Positions 28,727-37,901 are shown, counted from the first letter of the stretch. The stretch is DNA of 64,000 nucleotides from Demequina sediminicola (GCF_000975055.1 NZ_BBRB01000002.1:391541-455540); one strand, 5' to 3'. Numbers and translations: made by a program. The notes: a model not told the origin generated them from the sequence alone.

Positions 28727-30877
28727 TTATGTGCGAGAAACGTACAACTGAATCGTCAGTTCCTCTATGGTCTGCGTGTCCCCCGGATTGAAGGTCTCCA
28801 CGGCCACCCCCACAGGCGACTCCCAGGCGGAATCCCACACCAATTCCCATGGTGCGCCACCATCGGCCGGGATCGTGATCTCTGCCGCCTGGCGCGTGCC
28901 GTTGATGACAAGCAAGGCATCTGACTCGCCTTCCTCGGACAACGAGCGCATGAACTGCAGCACCCGGGTGTTCGAATCCTCCCACCATTCCTCTGACTCA
29001 GGGGAGCCGTCGGCCTGGAACCACGCAGAGTCAGCGCGCTCGCGGTCATCGTCCGGGTGCGGGTCGTGCCCCTCGTAGAACTCCGCAGGACGGAGGACAC
29101 GGTGCTCTCGGCGCAACGCAATGAGGTGCTGCACGGTGGTGCGCAGGTCTGCCTGCCATGGTTGCAGGGACCAATCGATCCACGAGATCTCGTTGTCTTG
29201 GCAGTAGGCGTTGTTATTGCCGTTCTGCGTGTTTCCAATCTCATCGCCGCCCAGAATCATTGGCGTTCCGGCGCTCAGGAGAACCGTGCCAAGGAGGTTG
29301 CGCATTGAACGGCGCCGGATCAGATTGACCTCAACCTCGTCGGTATGACCCTCGACGCCGTGATTCCACGACCGGTTGTTATCCGTGCCGTCCCGATTAT
29401 CTTCACCGTTGGCCTCGTTGTGCTTGCCGTTGTAAGCAGTGAGGTCGTGCAACGTGAAGCCGTCGTGGCACGTCACGAAGTTCACGGACGCCACGGGCCC
29501 GCGCATCAGCGGCGGATCTGTGTGCCCGAAGAGGTCTGTCGAGCCAGCCAGCCGGGTTGCGAGTTCTGGAGCCGTGGGGTGGTTGCGCCCGCCACGAGCG
29601 GAATCCGTGAGCCAGAAACCGCGCGTCTTGTCGCGGAAGCGATCGTTCCATTCGGACATAGGGGCCGGGAAGTTACCGACCTGCCAGCCGCCCATGCCCG
29701 TGTCCCACGGCTCAGCAATCAACTTGGTGCCACCAATGAGGGGATCCATGGTGATGCCCACCAGGAAAGGATGGCGGGTAGAGAACCCGTGGCCAGTGCG
29801 GCCCAACGTGGCAGCGAGGTCAAAGCGGAAGCCGTCGACCCCGACCTCTTCCGTCCAGTACCTGAGCGAGTCCATCGCCATCTGCACGACGCGAGGGTTC
29901 GAGAAATCCAGAGTATTGCCGGTGCCCGTGGTGTCGTCATAGTGGCCGGGGGAGTTGGGCTGGCTGCGGTAATACCCGCTGTTGTCGAGCCCACGCCACG
30001 ACAGCACGCGGTCGCCCCACCCTGCCTCCGCAGTGTGGTTGTAGACCACGTCAAGCACGACCTCAAGGCCGGCTTGGTGCAGCAGGTCAACCATGCCCAC
30101 AAACTCGTCGAGGACCCCTTGCGCGCCCTTGTCCTGCGCTTCCTTGGTGGCATAAGCGGCGTGTGGGGCAAAGAAGCCCATGGTCGAGTAGCCCCAGTAG
30201 TTACTCAATCCGGCGTGATCCAGGTGCGGCTCGGAGGCCGATGCGTGCACAGGGAGCAACTCGATCGTCGTCACGCCCAGGCTGGTGAGGTACTCAATGG
30301 CCGCAGGGTGTGCCAGGCCAGCGTAAGTGCCACGCAGATGTTCTGGGACGTCACGCATCTGCTGCGTGAAGCCCTTGACGTGCATCTCGTAGATCACCGT
30401 CTCTTCCCACGGAATGCGAGGGTGAGGTGTCTGCCACGAACCACCGGGCTCTGCGGTCACCACAGAACGGGGGACTAGAGGTGCGGTGTCAGTCTGGTCT
30501 TTGTTCGACAGGAGCGTGTGCGCCCGCTCATCCGTCATGGAGACCAGCGACCCCTCGATGCCTCGACCGTAGGGGTCGAGCAGCAGCTTGTTGGGGTTGT
30601 AGCGGTGGCCCTTCTTGGGTTCCCAGGGGCCGTCAGCGCGGAATCCGTAGTGCTGACCCTCACGCATGCCGGGCACGAAGGCGTGCCAGATGCCTGCAGT
30701 GGGTCCATACAGCGCTACTCGGGTTTCAGCTTCAGGCGCCTCCGGGTCAGCACCAAAGAGGCAAAGGTCGACTGCTGTCGCATGGCCGGCGTAAACGCCG
30801 ACAACTGCACCGCCGTCAACGAGGTGTACTCCCAGTCGGTGTGGAGTGGGGGAAGGTGTGACGCCATCGATGGTCAT
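28727..30877 (-). CDS. glgX: Glycogen debranching enzyme
   Basis: GlgX hydrolyses alpha-1,6 linkages of trimmed glycogen. The GH13 protein (716 residues from the chosen start) has an N-terminal CBM48 module and a catalytic barrel with VDGFRFDLAATLGR (nucleophile Asp), AEPWDTGMGGWQVGNFP (acid Glu) and FVTCHDGFTLHDL. The frame stays open to 31006. The extra 43 residues are Cys/Arg-rich, unlike the family, and coincide with a large inverted repeat, so ATG 30877 (after TGGAAACC) is preferred; ATG 30886 is an alternative. Confidence 0.95.
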   Translation of the reverse strand: MTIDGVTPSPTPHRLGVHLVDGGAVVGVYAGHATAVDLCLFGADPEAPEAETRVALYGPTAGIWHAFVPGMREGQHYGFRADGPWEPKKGHRYNPNKLLLDPYGRGIEGSLVSMTDERAHTLLSNKDQTDTAPLVPRSVVTAEPGGSWQTPHPRIPWEETVIYEMHVKGFTQQMRDVPEHLRGTYAGLAHPAAIEYLTSLGVTTIELLPVHASASEPHLDHAGLSNYWGYSTMGFFAPHAAYATKEAQDKGAQGVLDEFVGMVDLLHQAGLEVVLDVVYNHTAEAGWGDRVLSWRGLDNSGYYRSQPNSPGHYDDTTGTGNTLDFSNPRVVQMAMDSLRYWTEEVGVDGFRFDLAATLGRTGHGFSTRHPFLVGITMDPLIGGTKLIAEPWDTGMGGWQVGNFPAPMSEWNDRFRDKTRGFWLTDSARGGRNHPTAPELATRLAGSTDLFGHTDPPLMRGPVASVNFVTCHDGFTLHDLTAYNGKHNEANGEDNRDGTDNNRSWNHGVEGHTDEVEVNLIRRRSMRNLLGTVLLSAGTPMILGGDEIGNTQNGNNNAYCQDNEISWIDWSLQPWQADLRTTVQHLIALRREHRVLRPAEFYEGHDPHPDDDRERADSAWFQADGSPESEEWWEDSNTRVLQFMRSLSEEGESDALLVINGTRQAAEITIPADGGAPWELVWDSAWESPVGVAVETFNPGDTQTIEELTIQLYVSRT

Positions 30878-30906
30878 GGTTTCCATTCTGCCTGGTGAGG
30901 CTTTCC

Positions 30907-30996
30907 GTACCGTCCCTGACATGGTGCATGACTTTCGGCATGGATGCCGTGCGCCGCGCACGATGAACATTCCGCATGGCGGGTCAGGGACGGTAC
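30907..30996 (-). promoter_or_regulatory. Structured element in the glgX leader
   Basis: Perfect 14-bp arms GTACCGTCCCTGAC (30907-30920) and its complement (30983-30996) enclose 62 bp. Two more perfect hairpins lie inside: CGGCAT/ATGCCG (30936-30949) and GTGCGC/GCGCAC (30949-30961). In the glgX transcript this would form a multi-branched structure ending 30 nt before the start codon. It could instead be a dispersed palindromic repeat. Confidence 0.6.
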
Positions 30997-31039
30997 AGCG
31001 GGTCAAGCGATATGAGCTGAGGGGCGATGTCCCAGGCCG

Positions 31040-31669
31040 CTAGGTGCGGCTACTTGCGGAGGCGATACCAAGCCACGAGTGGGGCACCTTGTCAAAGCAC
31101 CACCCCAACTTGGGCGCCTTGGCTGAAATCCATAGTGCTGGGACTCGTTTGTCGCCGCGGGTGGAGCCAGCGAGCATGAAGCAGTGGTTCTTGAAGAGGA
31201 CAGCGGGATGGGCCGCGGCCAGTGAGAGTCCCTCGTCGATCGTCAATGGAGTGCGGCCGCGGCTACTGATCGTGGCAGCTGCGTCGAGCGGCGCAACGTC
31301 TCGGAACTCGTCGCCCCGGTCAACTCCTTTGAGGAGGTAGACGGGGGCTTGCGGCACCTGGAGCTCTGCGCGCGGCGCATAAGGGGCAAGGCCCTCGTCG
31401 CCGTGAATGCGGTCCACGATTCCTTCCTTGGGGGAATCACTCAGTCGCAGTAGCGGCACACGTGTTTCAGGACTGATCAGTTGATCAGTCACGACAGCCA
31501 CGTATGGCACAACTCCGTCCTCGGGAAATGCGTCCTGCGGGAGATCTGCCGCGAGATTCCGGAGTGGCTCAAAAAGGGCGCGGAATGCTGGCTCCTCCAC
31601 ATCAGCGAGCGTGTGCAGCCCGGCAGTGACATAGGCATCTATCTGGGTGTCGAGCAGAAGTCGGGTCAT
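31040..31669 (-). CDS. Hypothetical protein, possibly DUF5701 family
   Basis: This 209-residue soluble protein has no signal or membrane segment. The C-terminal pattern VPALWISAKAPKLGWCFDKVPHSWLG recalls an actinobacterial family I remember as DUF5701; this is a memory match, not a search result. No enzymatic motif is evident. GGGAGC precedes ATG 31669. It is monocistronic, divergent from the lipoprotein gene at 31932. Confidence 0.65.
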   Translation of the reverse strand: MTRLLLDTQIDAYVTAGLHTLADVEEPAFRALFEPLRNLAADLPQDAFPEDGVVPYVAVVTDQLISPETRVPLLRLSDSPKEGIVDRIHGDEGLAPYAPRAELQVPQAPVYLLKGVDRGDEFRDVAPLDAAATISSRGRTPLTIDEGLSLAAAHPAVLFKNHCFMLAGSTRGDKRVPALWISAKAPKLGWCFDKVPHSWLGIASASSRT

Positions 31670-31931
31670 GGTCAGCTCCCATCTCGCAGTGGCACAGCCC
31701 TAACGCGCAGTGCTCACGCGATGTTCCCAACTCGTGCATGCCATCACGGGGTGGGCTCGACTTCGACGTGCAGGCTCTGGCAGTGCGACAGTGACCTGAC
31801 CGCGGGACGAGTGACGGGCATCTTCGCTCAGTGCAGCGCGAGTCCGGGAGAGCAATGGTGAGAACAGGGGGTACGCGATAGGTTTGGAGCGGCGTGAATC
31901 TCCCCACACTGTTCTGAGAGGTGCCAGCACC

Positions 31932-32573
31932 ATGCGCGAGCCAACCGGGCTGCTGAGGGATCCATTGCTGACCGCAATCGTGGCAACGGGGCTCTTAGTC
32001 GGTTGCACGGGTTCGGATACACGAGACGACGCGGGCGCGTGGCAAGACCAGCCATACGACCAGAGGGTGAGGACTTACCTCAGCGAGGCCGAGTCCGGCG
32101 GTGCCAGCGCACCGCAGGTCAATGAACTCCGTGAGGCCATGGAGACGGGGGAAGTCTCATATGAGACGTTGCGAGCCGCAGTGCACAGAAGCGTCGAGTG
32201 CATGACTGAGGCGGGCCTCACCGCCCATGTAGAAGACACAACGACTGCATCCGGACTGGATGTCCCAATGTATCGAGCGTCACACGGTGACGCGGTGAAC
32301 ACGGAAACGGGGTGGGCGGCCATTCGGGCCTGCGATAAGCAAGAGACCTACTGGCTAAGCGCGGCGTACCAGCAGCAGCCTCGTGCCCGCAATCTCCTGG
32401 GTGAATATGTCCAGTCGAAGGAGCTGGAACTCCGCGAGTGCCTGCACGACAACGGTGTCGAGACAGACCGAAGCGCTGATGGCTGGGAACTGGCACACCT
32501 CGCGCTCGACGCCCCGAGTGCTGACGAGGGCGCGTTCGGCTGTCTTGCTGCTGTAGGGATCGACGGCCTGTAG
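31932..32573 (+). CDS. Five-cysteine lipoprotein, paralogue 1
   Basis: This 213-residue lipoprotein has lipobox LLVGC. It belongs to a family repeated four more times in the next 6 kb. Shared blocks are GAS-x-x-Q-x-x-x-L (SGGASAPQVNEL), GEVSYETLRAAVHRSVECM, ACDKQETYW, RECLHDNGV and a C-terminal FGCLAAVGIDGL. There are five conserved cysteines including the lipid anchor. It alone is on the + strand and ends Leu where others end Tyr. The start is ATG 31932 with GAGAGG upstream. The function is unknown. Confidence 0.75.
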   Translation: MREPTGLLRDPLLTAIVATGLLVGCTGSDTRDDAGAWQDQPYDQRVRTYLSEAESGGASAPQVNELREAMETGEVSYETLRAAVHRSVECMTEAGLTAHVEDTTTASGLDVPMYRASHGDAVNTETGWAAIRACDKQETYWLSAAYQQQPRARNLLGEYVQSKELELRECLHDNGVETDRSADGWELAHLALDAPSADEGAFGCLAAVGIDGL

Positions 32574-32699
32574 CAGTAGCTCGGCAGGCTTCTAGCGCCA
32601 TTCGAGGCACCGTAGCGTGGAGTGGCTGGCTGGTGCAGGGAAGATGCGGTACCCGCGTCTGAAGACGCATGCATTGGTCGTCACACCGGAGTTGGGCGC

Positions 32700-33123
32700 C
32701 TATAGAGCGCCGGTCGTACGTAGGCAGTTCACTTCTCCGCGTGTTTCGCTCGCCACATCGCCTGCTTGTTGGGAGAGCTCTACGCCTGACGCGTCAGGCT
32801 CTGTGTCGTAGCCAGCGTCCTCGAGGCACGCTCGCAGTTCGCCGGCGATGCTTTCGACGTACTGCTCACGCGCGGCCTGGACTGACGGTCGCCTCAATGG
32901 CGGCGCGCGCAGAGTCGACCGGCATGTGGCCACGCTCCTGAGCGTCGGTCAGCAAAGACAGTTGGGACGGCGTTGCCCCGTTCGACTCGGCATCCGCAAT
33001 AGCCTCATCGACAAGGGCGTCAAATGTGTCGTTAGCCTCGCTACCCGACTGAGTGGCACACCCCGCGAGCGCCGCCACCGCGAGCAGGACTCCAGTGACG
33101 ACGCTGGCAGACCTTGTTTTCAT
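32700..33123 (-). pseudogene. Broken lipoprotein paralogue 2
   Basis: The N-terminal part (from ATG 33123) has lipobox LAGC and the family block NGATPSQLSLL up to SARAAIEATV, then stops at about 32866. The C-terminal part continues in another frame (32933 down to 32700) with ELRACLEDAGYDTEPD and a final Cys segment. The middle ~75 residues that hold the ACxxxExYW block are missing. An internal deletion plus frame change explains this. It lies at the tail of the exporter operon, 21 bp after the permease gene. Confidence 0.75.
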
Positions 33124-33144
33124 CCGCACCAGGGTGCGCACATG

Positions 33145-34275
33145 TCAGCGGTCTTTCAACGCGTTCAATAGCGTGCCGGTGGGTTTGAGTGCGACCGTGA
33201 TGACGATCAGGGTGGCGCCGATGAGGGTGAGCGCAGTGTGGGCGCTGACGATGGAGAGTGCGGGGGTGGTGCGGGCTCCGAGCGCGAGAGCGCCCACGAG
33301 TCCTAGCGCCCAACCGCCTGCCGCTCCTGCGAGAGCGAGGAGTACCCATTCACTGAGCTGCATGGTGAGGCGTGCGGGGGCGCGGACTCCGAAGGTGGCG
33401 TAGATCGCGGTGTGGGAGCGGCGGAACCATTGGACGAGCGCCCACATCAGGCCTAAGGCGAGGGCCGATGCTATCCACAGCCATCGCAACGGGCGGTCTT
33501 CGTATGCGGTCGTGTAGTCCACGGTGAATTCGTTGGTGTACAGGCGGTCGGCGGCCGCTGCGGAGCGGCCGTCGTAGGCGAGGGCTGCGGGGAGGATCTC
33601 TCCGACTGCCTCGTGGCGTGCGGCGTCGGTGGCGACGTAGCAGGCGTCGGCGGTGTCGCCGAGTAGGGACGGCACGAGTAAGGCGCCGTCGAACTCGTCG
33701 CCCATGGGTGCGATGTTGGCGACGCGTGAGGCAACCAGGCCGGTGCGTGCGGCGGGCTCGGAGTCGCTGGCTTGGCGGACCACCTCGATGGTTTCGCCGT
33801 CGAGGACGCCGGTGCGCTCGCTGAAGCCGCTCGACAGGATCGCGACGCCACGGGGGTCGCCCTCAATCCCGAGGAACGGGAGGGCTCCTGAGGTGACGGA
33901 GTAGACGCTCGCGCGTCCTCCGGGGACGGATGCGAGTGCGCCGGTGGCACCCGAGCGTGTCAGTGCGAAGGACGACTCCACCCCCTCGTAACTCGCCAGT
34001 GACTCGCATGTGGACGTCGGGATCGGAAGTTGGTCGCCGTCCACGGTGGCACCCGTGACGACGTAGACGTGACCTCCGGCATCGATCCAGTCCTGTTCTG
34101 CCTCCATGAGCCGGGTCACGCCCAAGGCATCCGCAATCGCGGGGGCGGCAATGAGCCATGCGGTGGCAATGACGACGATGGCGGAGGTCCACCGGCCTGT
34201 CCGTGCCGTCGCTAGGCCCTCTCGAGCGGCGAGGGACAGGGGCCAGATGCGGCCACGTGCCGAGGCCCGGCTCAT
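33145..34275 (-). CDS. FtsX/MacB-like ABC transporter permease
   Basis: This 376-residue membrane protein has one helix near the N-terminus (about 25-45), a ~200-residue extracytoplasmic domain with two cysteines (TSTCESLAS, ADACYVATD), and three C-terminal helices. This is the FtsX/MacB layout of mechanotransmission ABC transporters. The start ATG 34275 overlaps the ATPase stop by 4 nt; an in-frame start at 34335 would run into the ATPase gene. With the ATPase and adaptor genes it forms a tripartite exporter or envelope-stress pump. Confidence 0.85.
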   Translation of the reverse strand: MSRASARGRIWPLSLAAREGLATARTGRWTSAIVVIATAWLIAAPAIADALGVTRLMEAEQDWIDAGGHVYVVTGATVDGDQLPIPTSTCESLASYEGVESSFALTRSGATGALASVPGGRASVYSVTSGALPFLGIEGDPRGVAILSSGFSERTGVLDGETIEVVRQASDSEPAARTGLVASRVANIAPMGDEFDGALLVPSLLGDTADACYVATDAARHEAVGEILPAALAYDGRSAAAADRLYTNEFTVDYTTAYEDRPLRWLWIASALALGLMWALVQWFRRSHTAIYATFGVRAPARLTMQLSEWVLLALAGAAGGWALGLVGALALGARTTPALSIVSAHTALTLIGATLIVITVALKPTGTLLNALKDR

Positions 34276-34925
34276 ACGCGCGCACCTGCGTGGTCCACAA
34301 TGCGTCCGTCGCGCAGTTCCAGGACCAGGTCGCATCGCTGCGCCACCGCGGGGTCGTGAGTGACGATGACCACGGTTCGTTGGCCGTGCGCACCGATCAT
34401 TGCTTCCAGCACGGTTGCCGACGTGGTCGTGTCGAGCTGCCCAGTGGGTTCGTCCGCCAGGATGATGGGCCGGTGCGAGGCCATGGCGCGAGCGATGGCG
34501 ACGCGCTGAGCTTCGCCCCCTGACAGGATGCGTGCCGGCTCGTCTTCGCGGCCGGCGAGCCCCACCTGGGCGAGGTAGTCGCGCGCCCTAGCCCGAGCAT
34601 CGGCCCTGTTCGCGCCGTCGGAGTAGGCGCCAACCATGACGTTGTCTGCCGCGGTGCGGTCGGGTAGGAGTGACACGGTTTGTAGCACCCACGAGGCGGT
34701 GTCCGCGAGCGTATGGTCAGTGCCATCTGCGTCGACTGCCTGGATGGTGCCGGACTGCAGGGGCAGCAGGTGTCCCATGAGGGACAACAGGGTGGTCTTT
34801 CCTGAACCGGACGGGCCAATGATCGCGGCAGATGCGCCGTCGGGGATGTCGAACGTCACTCCGGATAGCACCTGGTGGTCGCCGCGCGGGTACGTGAAGG
34901 ACACGTCGCGCGCTGTTAGTCGCAT
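34272..34925 (-). CDS. ABC transporter ATP-binding protein (MacB/LolD type)
   Basis: This 217-residue ATPase powers the FtsX-like permease. Walker A is IGPSGSGKTTLLS (about residue 36), the signature is LSGGEAQRVAIARAMA (about 134), and Walker B is IILADEPTGQLD, followed by the H-loop VIVTHDPAVA. Overlaps of 10 nt with the adaptor gene and 4 nt with the permease gene show tight translational coupling. The LolD/MacB/FtsE-like family usually exports peptides, lipoproteins or antibiotics, or drives cell-wall hydrolases. Confidence 0.93.
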   Translation of the reverse strand: MRLTARDVSFTYPRGDHQVLSGVTFDIPDGASAAIIGPSGSGKTTLLSLMGHLLPLQSGTIQAVDADGTDHTLADTASWVLQTVSLLPDRTAADNVMVGAYSDGANRADARARARDYLAQVGLAGREDEPARILSGGEAQRVAIARAMASHRPIILADEPTGQLDTTTSATVLEAMIGAHGQRTVVIVTHDPAVAQRCDLVLELRDGRIVDHAGARV

Positions 34926-35944
34926 GCGATGGTCTCCCGGACCTCCCGAGGGTTCAGCAACAGTGGCTCACCTGCGAGCGCGAGGTCCACGTCCACGGTT
35001 CCGAGGGTCCCGCCTAGTGGGGTGATCGGCACCGCGTCTCCCGTGAGGTCAGGAAAGATGCAGGTGCGGCCGGTGTCGTCAGTGACGACCGCCGGTGCCG
35101 GAACGGATGCGACCTCGGTCGGAGTCGCCAAGCGTGTCAGGCCCACTCCTTCGCCCAGGTCCCCGAGCGCATCCGCGATGAGCGCGACCGACTCCGGGTC
35201 CGTGACGTATCCGGAGCCGGCCTCGTAGTCGACCACGGTGCCGCCCACGTCCAACACCAGCGGGCCGTCTGCACTCATGGTCGGTGGCTCGGTCACCTCG
35301 ATCGCACTCATCGACGCAGTCGTGCTGAACACCGCAGTGCCGGGGGAGACGCTGTCGCCCACGGCGACGACCATCTCGTCGACGGTCGCGGCGGACGGTC
35401 CAATCCACACCACCGCAGCACGTGACAAGACCGTGTTGTTCTTGCCGTAGCCGTGTTCCTCGTTGAACTTCTTGATCGCTTGCTCGGTGACATACCCGGC
35501 ATCACCGTCCGGCTCGCCCTCGAGGTACCCCAGGTCGATGAGGAGTTGCTGGGCGATGGCAACGTCCGTGCCGTCACTGCCTCGTGACACGTCCCTGAAC
35601 AGTGGCGCGTCGGCGGCGTAGGCGAAGACCTCGGCGGCGTCGACGACCATGAGCAGGTCGCCGTGGGTGACGTCGCTTCCGCCCGATGCGTGCATGGCCG
35701 TGACGGTCCCACTTGCCTGGGTGGTGGGGGACAAGGCCGTGGCGTACTGAACCTTGACACTCACGTTGGTTTCACCCGAGCGCTGCGCAGTCTCCACCGT
35801 GCCCATGAGCGGCGCCGCTGGCGTCGCCGCCTGGAGCGGTGACTCCTCCGACGCCGCAAACACCCACACCCCAGCAGCTAACAGCGGAGCCCCAATCGCA
35901 GTTACTAATGCCATGGTCACACCAGTTGAACGAACACGCGTCAT
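34916..35944 (-). CDS. HlyD-like periplasmic adaptor with peptidoglycan-binding domain
   Basis: The 342-residue protein has an N-terminal signal anchor (about residues 8-30) and a lipoyl/barrel-sandwich region around SGTVTAMHASGGSDVTHGDLLMVV. A peptidoglycan-binding type 1 domain is inserted at about 120-170 (GSDGTDVAIAQQLLIDLGYL). A membrane-fusion C-terminal part follows (VGDSVSPGTAVFS). Such adaptors with wall-binding domains accompany MacB-like exporters in Gram-positives. GGAGATT lies 10 nt before ATG 35944, 15 nt after the lipoprotein stop. Confidence 0.85.
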   Translation of the reverse strand: MTRVRSTGVTMALVTAIGAPLLAAGVWVFAASEESPLQAATPAAPLMGTVETAQRSGETNVSVKVQYATALSPTTQASGTVTAMHASGGSDVTHGDLLMVVDAAEVFAYAADAPLFRDVSRGSDGTDVAIAQQLLIDLGYLEGEPDGDAGYVTEQAIKKFNEEHGYGKNNTVLSRAAVVWIGPSAATVDEMVVAVGDSVSPGTAVFSTTASMSAIEVTEPPTMSADGPLVLDVGGTVVDYEAGSGYVTDPESVALIADALGDLGEGVGLTRLATPTEVASVPAPAVVTDDTGRTCIFPDLTGDAVPITPLGGTLGTVDVDLALAGEPLLLNPREVRETIACD

Positions 35945-35959
35945 AGTGAAGTGAATCTC

Positions 35960-36388
35960 CTAGTAGTTGCCAACGCCGGCCTCCTCCAAGCAATCTATCT
36001 GACGCCCTGATTGCTCGAAGAGGGTCTGTGAGGGCTTCGTGAGGTCCCAGAAGTTCTCCGTGGCCTCGTCGAACTCGACGCCCTCGCGCGCCAAGCACTC
36101 GATCGTCGTCAGCATCGCCGCCTTGGCATCCTCAAACGTCACTTCGCCGGTCGCGAGAGTCTCTTCGAGGATGGCAATCTGGGCGTCAGAGGCGCCCGCT
36201 ACGGTCGCCCTATCGATGGCAACGGCCACTTCGTTCTCCCACGGCGAGACGTGGCCTTCCCAGGGTTCTGCCGCCTCGGTGGTGCACCCACAAGCAAACA
36301 TGGCCGTGAACGCAGACGCCACCGCGATGCGGCGCGTGCCCAAGTCCGTCTTGTGCGCGCGGCATCGCCCCGCGGAGCTAGTAGCCAT
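35960..36388 (-). CDS. Short lipoprotein paralogue 3
   Basis: This 142-residue lipoprotein has lipobox FACGC. It keeps the first family block (GASDAQIAILEETLATGEVTFEDAKAAM is the region at about 62-90) with the conserved Cys in TIECLAREGV, and the final IDCLEEAGVGNY. It lacks the central ACxxxExYW and ECLxxxG blocks, so it is a naturally short or internally deleted version with an intact frame. ATG 36388 overlaps the previous gene's stop codon (ATGGCTACTAG), implying coupled translation. Next downstream is the adaptor gene. Confidence 0.78.
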   Translation of the reverse strand: MATSSAGRCRAHKTDLGTRRIAVASAFTAMFACGCTTEAAEPWEGHVSPWENEVAVAIDRATVAGASDAQIAILEETLATGEVTFEDAKAAMLTTIECLAREGVEFDEATENFWDLTKPSQTLFEQSGRQIDCLEEAGVGNY

Positions 36389-37013
36389 CGATCCCGGCCT
36401 CGACGATGCAATCGGCCGAGTCGTGCTCGAGCATGTATTCGGATGCGAAAAGGAGGAGTTCGTAGTCGCCTAGATTCGGGTCGACCTCCGCACCTTCGCG
36501 CGCGAGGCACTCTTCCACGATGGGGCGTTGCTTGGCAATATATGCGGCCTGCATCTCCTCCGAGGCTGGCTGGAGCTGATAGACCTGCCCCACCCAGTAC
36601 GCTTCCGCGGTTTCGCACGACTCGACCAAGGATTCGGCATCGCTTGGGCCATCGAGGCTGGCGGCGTATCCCGGAATGGTGAGGCCCCAGTTGGTGGTCT
36701 CTTCTGTCACATGCGCTTCGACTCCTGCTTCCGAGAGGCACGAGACCAGATTGCGGTTGGCCTCGACCGCCGCTTCATAGGAGAGTTCGCCGTCGGTCTT
36801 CGCCTGCTCAAGCACGTCGATCTGTCCCGAAGAAGCACCCTCACTTGACGCTTCTTCGATGAGCTCGTCCATGTAGACAGCAAACTCCGGGTCGGCGGGA
36901 TCCTCTGACGCGGTGGGTGTACACGCAGCGGTCACCGCTGCTAATGCGACGACGGCGACGGTGCGCAAACGCCGTGACCAGGATTGGCGAACCACGTTGG
37001 TGGTGGGCATCAT
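36378..37013 (-). CDS. Five-cysteine lipoprotein, paralogue 4
   Basis: This 211-residue lipoprotein has lipobox TAAC. It carries the full family set: SEGASSGQIDVLEQA, GELSYEAAVEANRNLVSCL, ESCETAEAYW, VEECLAREG and C-terminal ADCIVEAGIDGY. AAGGAG lies 5 nt before ATG 37013; ATG 37010 is adjacent and possible. It heads the minus-strand unit with paralogue 3 and the ABC exporter. The ~75-bp module at 37149-37223 lies upstream. Role unknown; a surface receptor, immunity or wall-associated function would fit. Confidence 0.82.
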   Translation of the reverse strand: MMPTTNVVRQSWSRRLRTVAVVALAAVTAACTPTASEDPADPEFAVYMDELIEEASSEGASSGQIDVLEQAKTDGELSYEAAVEANRNLVSCLSEAGVEAHVTEETTNWGLTIPGYAASLDGPSDAESLVESCETAEAYWVGQVYQLQPASEEMQAAYIAKQRPIVEECLAREGAEVDPNLGDYELLLFASEYMLEHDSADCIVEAGIDGY

Positions 37014-37148
37014 TGAGACTCCTTGAGGCTGCGGCAGGGATGAAGGCCCGCGGGCACGTGAGGGCAAGTGCTGTCGGCCCTAAGAACCGCACGTTCGTGG
37101 AACCTCTGCAGTGCGTGTCCTCCCTCTGGTGGCACCACCCGGGCGCGA

Positions 37149-37223
37149 CGCTTGGAAACTACCGACGGTTGGTCGGAATCGAAAAGCCCTCATTTGTACT
37201 CGCAGCGAGAAGTGAGCAGTTCG
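37149..37223 (-). promoter_or_regulatory. Duplicated upstream module, copy 1 (before paralogue 4)
   Basis: This 75-bp block is repeated at 38244-38319. Shared parts, given on the + strand, are GGAAAC, TACCGACGGTTGGT, AAGCCCTCATTTGTACT and GCAGCGAG. On the minus strand these give a likely promoter around TACAAAT and a quasi-palindrome ACCAACCGTCGGT downstream of it. Confidence 0.65.
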
Positions 37224-37307
37224 ATCCGGCGACGGGTTCGGCGGGCCTTGGGCGGTGACGCATTTCTGCGTGGGTCTGAGCCATGTGGTCAGCTCTAAGA
37301 GCAGGCC

Positions 37308-37901
37308 TTAGTAGCCGGTGATTCCGGCCTCATGCATGCAGTCTGTGCCGCTGGCAAGGTAGGCCTCCACGACAAGATTGAGGTGTTCGTCGTATGTGGC
37401 GTCTGCCGGTGCACTGACGCCTGCATCTGCGAGGCACGCGATGATCTGTGGCTTGAGGTTCTCGAAGAGTTGCGCGCGCCCCGCAACAGACTGGGGGGCC
37501 GAATACCAGGCGAGCTCGACATAAAAGCTGTGCTCGGTGAGGCACGCGTCTGCGGGGTCTACCTCATTTTCGCCGGGCGGCTCCGAAGCTCCGTACGAAT
37601 ACATGCGTACCGGGTAGCCCTCGGATCTGTCGATCCCCTCGTCTATGACGGTCCTCCCGAGTGTTGAGATGCAGTCGAGCGACGTGGTCACGGCCTCGTC
37701 ATACTCGGCAAAGGTGAGTTCGCCGTCGCTCAGCAGCGCGATTTGATCTTCGCCAGCACCGTCTTCGATTGCCCACTCAATTTCGCTCGCGAAAGGGTTG
37801 TCGTGCGAGACCGCATCGGTCGTCGGGTCGGGAGAGCAGGCGGTGGCGACGACCACACTCGCTGTGATCGCCGCCGCCACTCCCAAGGATGGTCGCGTCA
37901 A
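37308..37901 (-). CDS. Five-cysteine lipoprotein, paralogue 5
   Basis: This 197-residue lipoprotein has lipobox VATAC. It is a more divergent member: DGAGEDQIALL, GELTFAEYDEAVTTSLDCI, DACLTEHSFYVELAWY in place of the ACxxxExYW block, IACLADAGV and the typical C-terminus TDCMHEAGITGY. It overlaps the small secreted protein gene by 4 nt, so both are made from one transcript. About 290 bp with the copy-1 module separate it from paralogue 4. Confidence 0.8.
   Translation of the reverse strand: MTRPSLGVAAAITASVVVATACSPDPTTDAVSHDNPFASEIEWAIEDGAGEDQIALLSDGELTFAEYDEAVTTSLDCISTLGRTVIDEGIDRSEGYPVRMYSYGASEPPGENEVDPADACLTEHSFYVELAWYSAPQSVAGRAQLFENLKPQIIACLADAGVSAPADATYDEHLNLVVEAYLASGTDCMHEAGITGY

Noticed and set aside
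29345..30478. 377-codon + strand frame opposite glgX
   Set aside because: Antisense shadow of a clear GH13 enzyme.
30878..31006. N-terminal extension of glgX by 43 codons
   Set aside because: Cys/Arg-rich sequence unlike the family and coincident with a large inverted repeat; treated as leader.
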